Source of the DNA: an uncultured Clostridia bacterium
GTDB taxonomy: Bacteria; Bacillota; Clostridia; Oscillospirales; Oscillospiraceae
Length of the DNA stretch: 41,229 bases
Direction of reading: 5' to 3'
Assembly (NCBI GenBank): GCA_947367115.1
Contig: CANBCW010000011.1
Location: forward strand, 1-41,229
Shown: positions 8,183-15,717 of the stretch, piece by piece
Position numbering within the stretch: the first letter of the stretch is position 1
Layout: the number at the start of each line of letters is the position of its first letter
The notes under the pieces: generated by a model
What the model was told of the DNA's origin: nothing
Databases searched by the model: none
Seen by the model: the letters and a program-made list of their open reading frames with translations, nothing else
Made by a program: the position numbers and the translations under genes

Positions 8183-9421
8183 TTACACCTTTCTGAATGC
8201 AAGACAGGCGTTATGGCCGCCAAAGCCCAGGGAGTTAGATACGCACAGGTCGATATTGGCCCGCACTGCCTGATTGGGAACATAGTTCAGGTCGCACTGG
8301 GGATCCGGTTCCAGCAGGTTGATGGTAGGCGGTACGATGCCGGTTTCCAGCACCTTCAGGCACACGATTGCCTCGATGGCGCCTGCGGCACCCAGCATAT
8401 GGCCGGTCATGGACTTGGTGGAGCTGACCAGGGCTTTGTAAGCCTGTTCCTCCCCCAGCGCCTTTTTGATGGCCTTGGTCTCGCCCACGTCATTCAGAGG
8501 CGTTCCGGTGCCGTGAGCGTTGACATAGACCGCTTCGGTGCCGTTATAGCCCGCCTCATCCAATGCCTGCTTCATAGCCCGGGCGCCGCCGTCGGCCTCC
8601 GGATCCGGGGCGGTGATGTGGTAGGCGTCACAGGTGGAGCCGTAGCCGCAAATCTCGCCGTAGATCTTCGCGCCTCGTGCCTTGGCGTGCTCATACTCCT
8701 CCAGCACCAGTGCTGCCGCGCCCTCGCCAATAACGAAGCCGCCCCGGCGGGCATCGAAGGGCAGGGACGCCATATTGGGATCTTCAGCGGTGGACAGAGC
8801 CTTCATATTAATGAAGCCCGCCACACCCACAGGGACAATGGATGCCTCCGCACCGCCGGTGATCACTGCGTCGGCATAGCCATGCCGGATGACCCGGAGC
8901 GCTTCGCCGATGGCGTTGGAGCCGGAAGCACAGGCGGTCACAGCGGGCAGTGCCGCACCCTTACAGTTGTAGCGAATGGCGATCATGCCCGCCGCCATGT
9001 TGGCGATCATCATGGGCACGCACAGCGGAGATACCCGGTGGGGGCCCCGGCTTTCCAGCTTCCCGATCTCCGTGGAAACGGTGTTCAGACCGCCGATGCC
9101 GGAGCCAAAGTACACAGCCACTCGCTCCGGATCCAGAGTGCCAATAACACCGCTTTCTTCCACAGCCTGCACCGCTGCGCCCATGGCATACTGGGCGAAC
9201 TTATCGCTGCGTAGCGTTTCGCTTCTGTCCATGTACTGCAAGGGATCAAAGCCCTTGACCTCCGCGCCCAGCTTGGCTTTATAATTGGTGGTATCAAAAC
9301 AGGTAATGGGGCCGATGCCGTTGTAACCGGCGGTCAGATTATCCCATGCGGTCTGCATATCGCTGCCAACAGGGCTGACAACGCCCATACCTGTTACCAC
9401 AACGCGTCTATATTCACTCAT
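8183..9421 (-). CDS. fabF: Beta-ketoacyl-ACP synthase II
   Basis: A 412-residue condensing enzyme that elongates acyl-ACP with malonyl-ACP. The start MSEYRRVVVTGMG at 9421 follows GGAGATAACT. The catalytic triad of KAS II is visible: Cys in TACASGSNAIG, His in VNAHGTGTPLND and His in STKSMTGHMLGAAG. It is the only condensing enzyme in the window; fabH, usually in such clusters, is absent here. It lies between fabG and accB with gaps of about 10 and 4 nt. Confidence 0.97.
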   Translation of the reverse strand: MSEYRRVVVTGMGVVSPVGSDMQTAWDNLTAGYNGIGPITCFDTTNYKAKLGAEVKGFDPLQYMDRSETLRSDKFAQYAMGAAVQAVEESGVIGTLDPERVAVYFGSGIGGLNTVSTEIGKLESRGPHRVSPLCVPMMIANMAAGMIAIRYNCKGAALPAVTACASGSNAIGEALRVIRHGYADAVITGGAEASIVPVGVAGFINMKALSTAEDPNMASLPFDARRGGFVIGEGAAALVLEEYEHAKARGAKIYGEICGYGSTCDAYHITAPDPEADGGARAMKQALDEAGYNGTEAVYVNAHGTGTPLNDVGETKAIKKALGEEQAYKALVSSTKSMTGHMLGAAGAIEAIVCLKVLETGIVPPTINLLEPDPQCDLNYVPNQAVRANIDLCVSNSLGFGGHNACLAFRKV

Positions 9422-9431
9422 AGTTATCTCC

Positions 9432-10160
9432 TTACATGGCGATGCCGCCGTCAACACGGAGCACTTCGCCGGTTACATAGTTTGCAGTTGCCAGATACGC
9501 GGCAGCTTCTGCCACTTCCTCGGCTTCACCCATTCTTCCCAGAGGGATCATGGTGAGCAGCGGATTGTTCTCCTGGCTACCTGTCATATCGGTACGAATA
9601 AAGCCGGGGGCAATCGCATTGCAGCGGATTCCCTTGGGAGCCAGTTCCTTGGCAACAGACTTGGTCAGACCGATCAGGCCTGCCTTGGAAGCGGAATAAT
9701 TGCACTGTCCTGCGTTGCCCATCAGGCCGGAAACAGAGCTGATATTGATGATGCAGCCCTCTTTTGCCCGCAGGAATAGACCGGTACAGTGGCGGATCAT
9801 ATTGAACGAACCCTTGAGGTTGGTATCCAGCACCGCATCAAAAGCCGCCTCGCTCATCATGGGAATCAGGCCATCTCTGGTAATGCCCGCATTGTTCACA
9901 AGGATATGGGCGGTGCCGAGCTCTGCCTTAATGGCAGCGACAGTAGCCTTCACTTCATCAAAGGATGCCACATTGCACTGAAACGCCGCCGCCTTGACGC
10001 CGTACTCGTGGGTGCAGGCTTCACAGACCGCATCTGCCGCTTCTTTATTGCCTGCGTAAATCACAGCAACATTGGCACCCATGGACGCAAACTTCTTCAC
10101 AATGGCTGCGCCGATGCCCCGGCTGCCGCCGGTGACAATGGCTGTTTTTCCATTCAGCAT
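9432..10160 (-). CDS. fabG: 3-oxoacyl-ACP reductase
   Basis: A 242-residue short-chain dehydrogenase/reductase that reduces 3-oxoacyl-ACP with NADPH. The cofactor motif TGGSRGIG is at the N-terminus, NNAG near residue 87, the catalytic Ser in NISSVSG and Y-x-x-x-K in YSASKAG near residue 150. The start at 10160 is chosen because GGAGGAG precedes this ATG and MLNGKTAIVTGG is the normal family beginning; its first 7 nt overlap the end of fabD. The longer open frame upstream is just fabD sequence in another frame. Confidence 0.96.
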   Translation of the reverse strand: MLNGKTAIVTGGSRGIGAAIVKKFASMGANVAVIYAGNKEAADAVCEACTHEYGVKAAAFQCNVASFDEVKATVAAIKAELGTAHILVNNAGITRDGLIPMMSEAAFDAVLDTNLKGSFNMIRHCTGLFLRAKEGCIINISSVSGLMGNAGQCNYSASKAGLIGLTKSVAKELAPKGIRCNAIAPGFIRTDMTGSQENNPLLTMIPLGRMGEAEEVAEAAAYLATANYVTGEVLRVDGGIAM

Positions 10161-11050
10161 GATAACTCCTCCAGAACCGACCATACTGTCTTGGCAATAA
10201 CAGAGGTGTCGATTTTTTTGATCATATTGGTAAGCGTTCTGCCGGGGCCGATCTCGATAAAGGTATCGACGCCATCGGCGATCATATTTCGGATCAGCTT
10301 CTCCCACTGCACCGGGCTGCAGATCTGATTGGACAGGAGCTTCACCGCATTGTCCCCATAGGGCTGCGCCGTCAGGTTAGAATACATCTGGATCTCAGCT
10401 TTCCGTATCTCTGCCTGGGCAAGCTCTTCTCCAAAGGCCTTTGCCGCTTCCTTCATAAAGGGAGAATGGAACGCGCCCTTGACCTTCAGCGGGAGTGCCC
10501 GGCCGCCGGCAGCTTTCACCGTGGTGGAGAATTCCGGCATTTGGGAAGCCAGACCGGAAACAGTGATATTGCTGGGGCAGTTGAAGTTCACAGGGTAAAT
10601 ATCCGCAAACTGTGCGCACACTTCCTTCACCTGCTGCGTATCCAGCTTGACCACAGCCGCCATGGCGGTGTCAAACTTTTCTGCCTCATGCTGCATCAGC
10701 GCTCCCCGCTTGCACACCAGGCGGAACCCGGTTTCGTGATCGAACACACCGGCCACCGTCGCCGCCACGACCTCGCCCAGAGAAAAACCCGCCACAGCAT
10801 CCGGCTTTACGCCCCTCTCCTGCAAGACCGCTGCCGCTGCCAGTTCCATAGCGAACAGACAGGGCTGGGTATTTTTCGTTTCCATCAATTCTTCCGCGGT
10901 GCCGGAAAAGCACTGGCGAGAAGTGCCAGGACGGAGCCGGTCGCACATTTCAAATACTGCGGCTGCGGCGGGATAGCCTTGCGCCAATTCCTTGCCCATA
11001 CCGGGATGCTGGTCACCCTGCCCGGAAAATACAAATGCTACTTTACCCAT
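10154..11050 (-). CDS. fabD: Malonyl-CoA:ACP transacylase
   Basis: A 298-residue acyltransferase that loads malonate from malonyl-CoA onto ACP. It begins with the family hallmark FVFSGQGDQHPGMG; the nucleophile elbow GFSLGEV is near residue 94 and the HSPFM motif with the catalytic His near 200. It starts inside the last codons of fabK (13-nt overlap) behind GGGAGCATCG and overlaps fabG by 7 nt, so the three genes are translationally coupled. Confidence 0.96.
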   Translation of the reverse strand: MGKVAFVFSGQGDQHPGMGKELAQGYPAAAAVFEMCDRLRPGTSRQCFSGTAEELMETKNTQPCLFAMELAAAAVLQERGVKPDAVAGFSLGEVVAATVAGVFDHETGFRLVCKRGALMQHEAEKFDTAMAAVVKLDTQQVKEVCAQFADIYPVNFNCPSNITVSGLASQMPEFSTTVKAAGGRALPLKVKGAFHSPFMKEAAKAFGEELAQAEIRKAEIQMYSNLTAQPYGDNAVKLLSNQICSPVQWEKLIRNMIADGVDTFIEIGPGRTLTNMIKKIDTSVIAKTVWSVLEELSC

Positions 11051-11982
11051 TTCGATGCTCCCAGGAGGATAGGCTCTGCCTCCTCCATCACTTCCTTGAT
11101 GATTTCAGCCGCCGGCTGTTCTTTCTTTACCATAGCGGCGATCTGGCCGGAGAGGAAGCAGCCCTGTTCGCTGTCACCCTCCTGCACAGCCATGCGCAGC
11201 TTTCCCACAGCCAACGCCTCCAGCTCGTCGTCCGGCATTCCGCCGTACTCGGCCTTGGCGTACTCCCGGGCAAAGGGCGTCCGAAGGCTGCGGACCGGAT
11301 GACCCAGCCGCTTGCCGGTGACCATAGTGCAAAGGTCGGTAGCCTTCAGAATCTTCTCCTTATAGCTAGGATGGATGTTGCATTCGTAGGCGCTGAGGAA
11401 CCGGGTGCCCATCTGAACACCGCAGGCACCCAGCATAAAGGCTGCCGCCACGCCCCGGCCATCGGCAATACCGCCTGCGGCAATGACAGGCAGATCCGTC
11501 GCGTCGCAGACCTGGGGCACCAGCACCATAGTGGTCAGCTCTCCAACATGGCCGCCGCTTTCGCCGCCCTCGGCGATCAACGCAGACGCGCCCAGTCGGG
11601 TCATCAGCTTCGCCATGGCGACGGATGCCACCACAGGGATCACCTTGATATCCGCGGCGATCCATTCCTTGATGTACTTGGAGGGATTACCTGCGCCGGT
11701 GGTAACCACCTGTACCTTTTCTTCCACGACCACCTGTGCAACCTCGTCGGCGAAGGGACTCATAAGCATGATGTTGACGCCGATGGGCTTCTCTGTCAGG
11801 GACTTGGCAATTTTGATTTGATCTCTGACATAGCTTCCGGGAGCATTGCCAGCGGCGATAATACCAAGGCCGCCGCCATTTGACACGGCAGCGGCCAGTT
11901 TACCGTCAGCGATCCAAGCCATGCCTCCCTGAAATACGGGGTACTGGATACCCAGCAGTTCGCAAATAGGTGACTTGATCAT
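11038..11982 (-). CDS. fabK: Enoyl-ACP reductase II (FMN-dependent)
   Basis: A 314-residue FMN TIM-barrel of the nitronate monooxygenase/FabK family. It begins LLGIQYPVFQGGMAWIADG; AVSNGGGLGIIAAGNA follows, with the GESGGHVG and AAGGIADGRG phosphate/flavin-binding segments further on. It reduces enoyl-ACP in the last FAS II step. FabK is unrelated to FabI, the triclosan target, and no fabI is present in the window. The gene starts 5 nt after acpP, behind GGGG. Confidence 0.95.
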   Translation of the reverse strand: MIKSPICELLGIQYPVFQGGMAWIADGKLAAAVSNGGGLGIIAAGNAPGSYVRDQIKIAKSLTEKPIGVNIMLMSPFADEVAQVVVEEKVQVVTTGAGNPSKYIKEWIAADIKVIPVVASVAMAKLMTRLGASALIAEGGESGGHVGELTTMVLVPQVCDATDLPVIAAGGIADGRGVAAAFMLGACGVQMGTRFLSAYECNIHPSYKEKILKATDLCTMVTGKRLGHPVRSLRTPFAREYAKAEYGGMPDDELEALAVGKLRMAVQEGDSEQGCFLSGQIAAMVKKEQPAAEIIKEVMEEAEPILLGASKWVK

Positions 11983-11987
11983 GTGGA

Positions 11988-12209
11988 TTACCCCTGCTTG
12001 CTCTGGATAAACTTATCCAGGTCATCCACAGTGTTGACTGCCTGATCCAGTTCGATTTCGAAGCCCAGCTCGTCCTCCAGATTCATCAGCAGCTCCACTA
12101 CATCCAGGGAGTCGATGCCCAGTTCTACGAAGGTGCTTTCCGGCTTCACAGCGGAAATGTCACAACCGGTACGGTCAGAGATAACCTTTGCAATCGTATT
12201 AAAATACAT
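11988..12209 (-). CDS. acpP: Acyl carrier protein
   Basis: A 73-residue carrier protein; the phosphopantetheine-accepting serine is in ELGIDSLDVVEL, followed by the acidic helix DELGFEIE. The open frame runs 93 codons further upstream, but the start at 12209 is chosen because GGAGG lies 8 nt before it, the remaining protein has the standard ACP length, and the upstream part contains the probable promoter and operator. It is the first gene of the FAS II operon, so it should be the most highly expressed, consistent with the need for abundant ACP. Confidence 0.95.
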   Translation of the reverse strand: MYFNTIAKVISDRTGCDISAVKPESTFVELGIDSLDVVELLMNLEDELGFEIELDQAVNTVDDLDKFIQSKQG

Positions 12210-12259
12210 AATAAAATCCTCCATTTTTTCAAGCAGGACAGCCCGCTTGGTTTTCATAG

Positions 12260-12314
12260 AATATACACGATTTGCTGTTCCTTTTCGGTTCCATGCAAGT
12301 TCCTTTTGCGTTCC
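12260..12314 (-). promoter_or_regulatory. Probable fab/acc operon promoter with four 11-nt-spaced direct repeats (SARP-like operator)
   Basis: On the minus strand the heptamers GGAACGC, GGAACTT, GGAACCG and GGAACAG follow one another with exactly 4-nt spacers; the complementary GTTCC cores are at 12310, 12299, 12288 and 12277. Nine nt after the last heptamer is a -10-like TATATT (12260-12265), and the -35 position (CCGAAA) is non-consensus and covered by the repeats. This is the arrangement known for SARP activators, whose sites are heptamer repeats at 11-bp period just upstream of the -10. The predicted leader before acpP is then about 45 nt. The assignment to the PAS regulator at 656-2659 is inference. 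Confidence 0.65.
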
Positions 12315-12324
12315 AAACTTGGAA
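12311..12324. repeat. 14-nt palindrome abutting the direct repeats
   Basis: TTCCAA-AC-TTGGAA is a 6-bp inverted repeat directly upstream of, and sharing bases with, the first GGAAC repeat. It could be a second operator (repressor type) or chance symmetry. Confidence 0.4.
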
Positions 12325-12572
12325 AGCTTTGTGAATTTTCCGTAAAATCTGCTCGTCATTTTGCTTGGCGCTATAGGTGTAGGCGAATATTTCATTTTTC
12401 TCGTCCATTGGTCTTTCAACCGTTCCATCTTCTCCACCTCCGAAGTATTGCCTCTCTCATTCTGACAGTTGGGCTCAGCTTCTCCCAATTATATGGATTA
12501 TCGTTATGCTTTTTTTAGAGTCGTGTTATGGAATTATTAAAATGACTTTTTTCTTTGCCTTGCCCAATCAGC
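12325..12572. other. Intergenic region upstream of acpP
   Basis: This stretch stays open in the acpP frame but has no protein-like features. A second -10-like TATAAT lies at 12488-12493 on the minus strand without a good -35; it could be an alternative distal promoter giving a leader of about 270 nt. I see no known riboswitch and no FapR- or FabT-like palindrome. Confidence 0.4.
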
Positions 12573-12602
12573 AAAAAAGCTCTCCCCAAGATGGGGAGAG
12601 CC
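12573..12602 (-). terminator. Rho-independent terminator after the dnaK remnant
   Basis: On the minus strand a 9-bp GCTCTCCCC/GGGGAGAGC stem with a 5-nt loop is followed at once by six T. It lies 7 nt past the stop of the dnaK remnant and insulates the fab operon from the right. Confidence 0.9.
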
Positions 12603-12609
12603 TTATATA

Positions 12610-13229
12610 TTAAGCCTGATTTCCGATCAGACGCTCTAATTCGCTGGCACAGTCCAGCATTTCCTGCGGATTTTTGGACTTCAGCGCCTTCTTGCCGCGC
12701 TTGATCGCTTCATCCACTTCCTTTTTCTGTTCCTTGGACATCTGCTTCTTCGCTTCCTCAGCCTGATAAAGCATTCGCTCCAGGGAATCCTTTGCGGTCG
12801 ATTCTTCCTTGGTGCGCTTGTCCTCCTCTGCGTACTGCTGAGCCTCCCGCACCGCCCGGTCGATCTCTTCACAGCTCATATTGCTGGAGCCCTGAATCGT
12901 GATCTCCTGATGCTTACCGGTACCCAGATCCTTGGCGGACACATTCACAATACCATTGGCATCGATGGCAAAGGTTACTTCGATTTGGGGAACGCCGGCC
13001 ATGGCACGGCGGATGCCGTCCAGCTTGAATTTGCCCAAACTCTTATTCTGATTTGCCATGGGGCGCTCACCCTGCAGGACATTGATCTCCACAGAGGTCT
13101 GGAAGTTGCGGGCTGTAGAGAATACCTGGCTTTGGGTAATGGGGATGGAGCTGTTGCGCTCGATCAGTCGGGTGCAGACACCACCCACCGTTTCAATGCC
13201 CAGAGAGAGGCGTTACATCCAAAAGCAAC
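12610..13229 (-). pseudogene. dnaK: dnaK 3' remnant (substrate-binding domain only)
   Basis: The translation matches the C-terminal part of Hsp70/Dna[51 protein letters not shown] and [16 protein letters not shown], then the helical lid. It corresponds to roughly the region from E. coli residue 395 on; the ATPase domain is missing. Just upstream, [10 protein letters not shown] can be read but a (CT)n run is 2 nt too short, so the frame breaks before GIET. Homology stops inside the terminator hairpin of the neighbouring gene. No ribosome site precedes it. It is most likely the scar of a deletion or partial duplication; an intact dnaK is expected elsewhere. Confidence 0.8.
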
Positions 13230-13260
13230 AAGGCTGCTGTCTGTAATGGACAGCAGCCTT
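13230..13260 (-). terminator. Hairpin terminator after the UPF0340 gene
   Basis: A 12-bp inverted repeat (AAGGCTGCTGTC arms, 7-nt loop) followed on the minus strand by GTTGCTTTT. It lies about 20 nt after the stop at 13282. Its distal arm merges with the beginning of the dnaK remnant. Confidence 0.75.
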
Positions 13261-13281
13261 GTGCGTTTTATTCTTATGCAA

Positions 13282-13827
13282 TTACAGTATCTCAGAATCG
13301 TATACTGCCCTGATCCCCCCGATAAATTTGGGACGGGTGCGGGCTGCAACGATCATTGCTTCGCCGATTCGGTTGTTCTCCAGCCGAACAGGCACCGCCA
13401 CTTTTTTCAGGTGCATACCGATCAAAGTAAACCCAATGTCGATACCGGCATCCGCTTTGATCTCCTCCACCGCAATGGGATCGGCAAAGCCTGCGTAGGC
13501 CTGCGTTGCCAGAGAGCCGCCTGCCTTGGGTTGGGGCACCACATTGACGATCTCCGCATTGGTAACTGCCGCACGCTCCGTAATGATCGCCCGGTTCAGA
13601 TGCTCACAGCACTGGATCGCAAGGAACAGACCATGCTCTTTTGTATAGTCATACAGGGCATCAAAAATATGCTTTGCCGTTTCCGGACTGGAATTGGTTC
13701 CGATCTTGGAACCCAGCACTTCGCTTGTGGAGCAGCCAACAACCAGAATGTTGCCGGGCTTCAGATGTGCCTTTTCTCCAAGTTCTTCAACGACAGCCTT
13801 TGTTTGCTGATATATTATCTCGTTCAT
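13282..13827 (-). CDS. UPF0340 (TIGR01440/YwlG-like) family protein
   Basis: A 181-residue protein of the widespread Firmicutes YwlG family, whose function is unknown. Family landmarks are the LVVGCSTSEVLGSKIGT stretch near the N-terminus, AIQCCEHLNRA in the middle, and GFTLIGMHLKKVAVPVR towards the end. The ATG at 13827 is preferred to an in-frame TTG four codons earlier because the GGAGG site leaves only 2 nt before the TTG. It is monocistronic, with its own promoter and a terminator. Confidence 0.88.
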   Translation of the reverse strand: MNEIIYQQTKAVVEELGEKAHLKPGNILVVGCSTSEVLGSKIGTNSSPETAKHIFDALYDYTKEHGLFLAIQCCEHLNRAIITERAAVTNAEIVNVVPQPKAGGSLATQAYAGFADPIAVEEIKADAGIDIGFTLIGMHLKKVAVPVRLENNRIGEAMIVAARTRPKFIGGIRAVYDSEIL

Positions 13828-13933
13828 TTTCTTATTCAAAACCTCCGATAACCGCTTTAATCTGTGCGTTCACGATTTTACTCAAGGCATCCAAAGCCGA
13901 TATTCGCCTTTCTCCTTTGCTTCTTTTACTTAT

Positions 13934-13962
13934 AGTATAGCAAAGTTCCGGGAGGAGATCAA
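13934..13962 (-). promoter_or_regulatory. Promoter of the UPF0340 gene
   Basis: Minus strand TTGATC (13957-13962), 17-nt spacer, TATACT (13934-13939), about 100 nt before the start codon. Its presence argues that the open frame across this region is not a gene. Confidence 0.6.
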
Positions 13963-14151
13963 GTAGCCCAGGTTGATGTTTTGTTCCCATATAGTCATCA
14001 ATTCTTCCCAGCTTCCGCTTGAGCCTTCCTTGCATCTGCGGGATATTCATACAGTTTTTCACCACGATTTCGAATAATTCGCACCGGTTGGATTTGCCCA
14101 GTTCTTTCTCCTAAGCGGCAGGCCGGAGGCTCGCATTTTCTCGGGTGTACC
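13963..14151. other. Intergenic region with no recognisable gene
   Basis: Short open frames exist on the minus strand (for example a lysine/arginine-rich one overlapping the UPF0340 promoter), but none has a ribosome site or familiar motifs. It may hold a decayed gene; I cannot identify it. Confidence 0.4.
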
Positions 14152-14194
14152 AAAAGAAACGACAACTTCCGGTCGGAAATTGTCGTTTCTTTTG
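14152..14194. terminator. Strong bidirectional hairpin before the MATE gene
   Basis: The arms AAAAGAAACGACAA (14152-14165) and its complement, ending at 14194, enclose a second perfect stem TTCCG-GT-CGGAA. A-rich and T-rich flanks would allow termination in either direction. No obvious gene ends here on either strand, so it may be left over from a lost gene. Confidence 0.7.
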
Positions 14195-14201
14195 TCTGTG
14201 A

Positions 14202-14229
14202 TTGACGATTTCAAAATGAATGGTATAAT
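14202..14229 (+). promoter_or_regulatory. Promoter of the MATE exporter gene
   Basis: TTGACG (14202-14207), 16-nt spacer and a perfect TATAAT (14224-14229). It is followed by a roughly 40-nt leader with AGGAGA before the ATG at 14276. Confidence 0.8.
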
Positions 14230-14275
14230 GACATTTAGAAAGCAGAAACTGAGCTGAACCGCAGGAGAGATTAAA

Positions 14276-15628
14276 ATGAACGAACAGGAACAAAAATTCA
14301 GGCAAATGACCGAGCCGCCGGTGCATCGGCTCATCTGCAAGCTGGCCATTCCCTGCATCATCAGCATGCTGGTAACCTCCTTTTACAACATGGCAGACAC
14401 CTTCTTCGTCGGCATGCTGAAAAGCAACGCTGCTACCGGTGCTGTCGGCGTGGTTTTTTCCATGATGGCCATTATTCAGGCAGTTGGATTTTTCTTCGGT
14501 CACGGCAGCGGAAACTATATTTCGCGGGAGCTTGGTAAGAAGAACTATGATGAAGCCAGCACCATGGCCGCCACAGGCTTTTACGCCGCTTTGTCCGCCG
14601 GTGTGCTGATCTGCGTTTTCGGACAGATCTTTCTGGAGCCTCTGGCGTATCTGCTTGGCTCCACCGATACCATTCTCCCCTACACCAAAGATTACCTGCG
14701 GGTGATTTTGCTGGGCGCTCCGTGGATGACCGCATCTCTGGTTCTGAATAACCAGCTTCGCTATCAGGGCAATGCCATGTACGCAATGGTTGGAATTGTC
14801 AGCGGTGCTGTTTTGAACATCGGTCTGGATCCCCTACTGATCTTCACGTTCAATATGGGTGTTGCTGGCGCAGGATGGGCTACGATCATTAGTCAGTTCG
14901 TCAGCTTCTGTCTGCTTTACATTGGTGTCAGCCGAGGAAGCAATATCCATATCCACATTTCACAGGTTAAGTTTCAGCTGTTCTACTTCAAACATATCAT
15001 CCAGGGCGGCCTGCCCTCACTGGCCCGTCAATGCCTGGCTTCTGTGGCTACCATCAGTCTCAACCACGCCGCAGCCCTGCTGAATGATGATGCCGTCATC
15101 GCCGCCATGGGTGTCGTTCAGCGAATCATGATGTTTGGCGCCTCGGCCATGATTGGATTTGGTCAGGGATTCCAGCCAGTGTGCGGCTTCAATTTTGGAG
15201 CAAAACTGTATCACCGTGTCAAAGAGGGCTTCTGGTTCTGCGTCAAAAGTTCTTTTGTTTTCCTGATCGCAGTCAGTGCCCTCATGTTCGTCTTTGCCCC
15301 CGATCTGGTCAGGTTGTTCCGGGATGACCCAGCTGTCGTAGCATGCGGAGCTACAGCGCTGCGCTTCCAGTGCATCAGCTTCCCCGCCCAAAGCTGGATC
15401 GTTATGAGCAACATGATGGAACAATCCATCGGACGAACGGTACCGGCTACATTCCTTGCAGCAGCGCGGCAGGGTGTTTTCTTCATACCGGTTGTATGGA
15501 TCCTGTTTGCTGCCTTTGGCTTGGTGGGCATCCAGATGGCACAGGCCGTCTCCGATCTGTTAACACTCCTGTGTGCCATTCCAATCCACATCCATGTCAT
15601 GCGAACCCTTGTTCCGAAAAATCAATAG
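14276..15628 (+). CDS. MATE family multidrug/metabolite exporter
   Basis: A 450-residue membrane protein with about 12 hydrophobic segments in two halves. The N-terminal part (PVHRLICKLAIPCIISML...FYNMADTFFVG) is the standard start of the DinF/NorM-like MATE branch common in Clostridia, and GFGQGFQPVCGFNFGAK marks the second half. Such proteins exchange Na+ or H+ for cationic compounds at the cytoplasmic membrane. The substrate cannot be inferred. The gene is monocistronic with its own promoter and terminator. Confidence 0.93.
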   Translation: MNEQEQKFRQMTEPPVHRLICKLAIPCIISMLVTSFYNMADTFFVGMLKSNAATGAVGVVFSMMAIIQAVGFFFGHGSGNYISRELGKKNYDEASTMAATGFYAALSAGVLICVFGQIFLEPLAYLLGSTDTILPYTKDYLRVILLGAPWMTASLVLNNQLRYQGNAMYAMVGIVSGAVLNIGLDPLLIFTFNMGVAGAGWATIISQFVSFCLLYIGVSRGSNIHIHISQVKFQLFYFKHIIQGGLPSLARQCLASVATISLNHAAALLNDDAVIAAMGVVQRIMMFGASAMIGFGQGFQPVCGFNFGAKLYHRVKEGFWFCVKSSFVFLIAVSALMFVFAPDLVRLFRDDPAVVACGATALRFQCISFPAQSWIVMSNMMEQSIGRTVPATFLAAARQGVFFIPVVWILFAAFGLVGIQMAQAVSDLLTLLCAIPIHIHVMRTLVPKNQ

Positions 15629-15638
15629 AGATCAAAAT

Positions 15639-15672
15639 AACGCGTACCGCTTCAAAACCGGTACGCGTTTTT
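15639..15672. terminator. Terminator between the convergent MATE and XRE genes
   Basis: AACGCGTACC (15639-15648) pairs with GGTACGCGTT (15660-15669) and a T-run follows on the plus strand. The minus-strand side is followed by ATTTTGAT, so it may serve the XRE gene as well. Confidence 0.85.
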
Positions 15673-15717
15673 GATAAATGTAAAACATGGTTGAACCATT
15701 CTTGTGCATTAGCAGTA

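Noticed and set aside
12210..12488. N-terminal extension of ACP by 93 codons
   Set aside because: The extension has no ribosome site that fits better than GGAGG before 12209, would make an abnormal ACP and contains the repeats and -10 element.
12325..12490. Riboswitch or FapR/FabT operator before acpP
   Set aside because: No known riboswitch core or FapR-type palindrome could be recognised; the only strong pattern is the GGAAC repeat set.
12573..13188. A functional small Hsp70-like chaperone
   Set aside because: No ribosome site or start in the right place; the homology is cut at the frameshift and the ATPase domain is absent.
13832..14065. A 77-residue gene on the minus strand
   Set aside because: It has no ribosome site, overlaps the start and promoter of the UPF0340 gene, and shows no recognisable motif.
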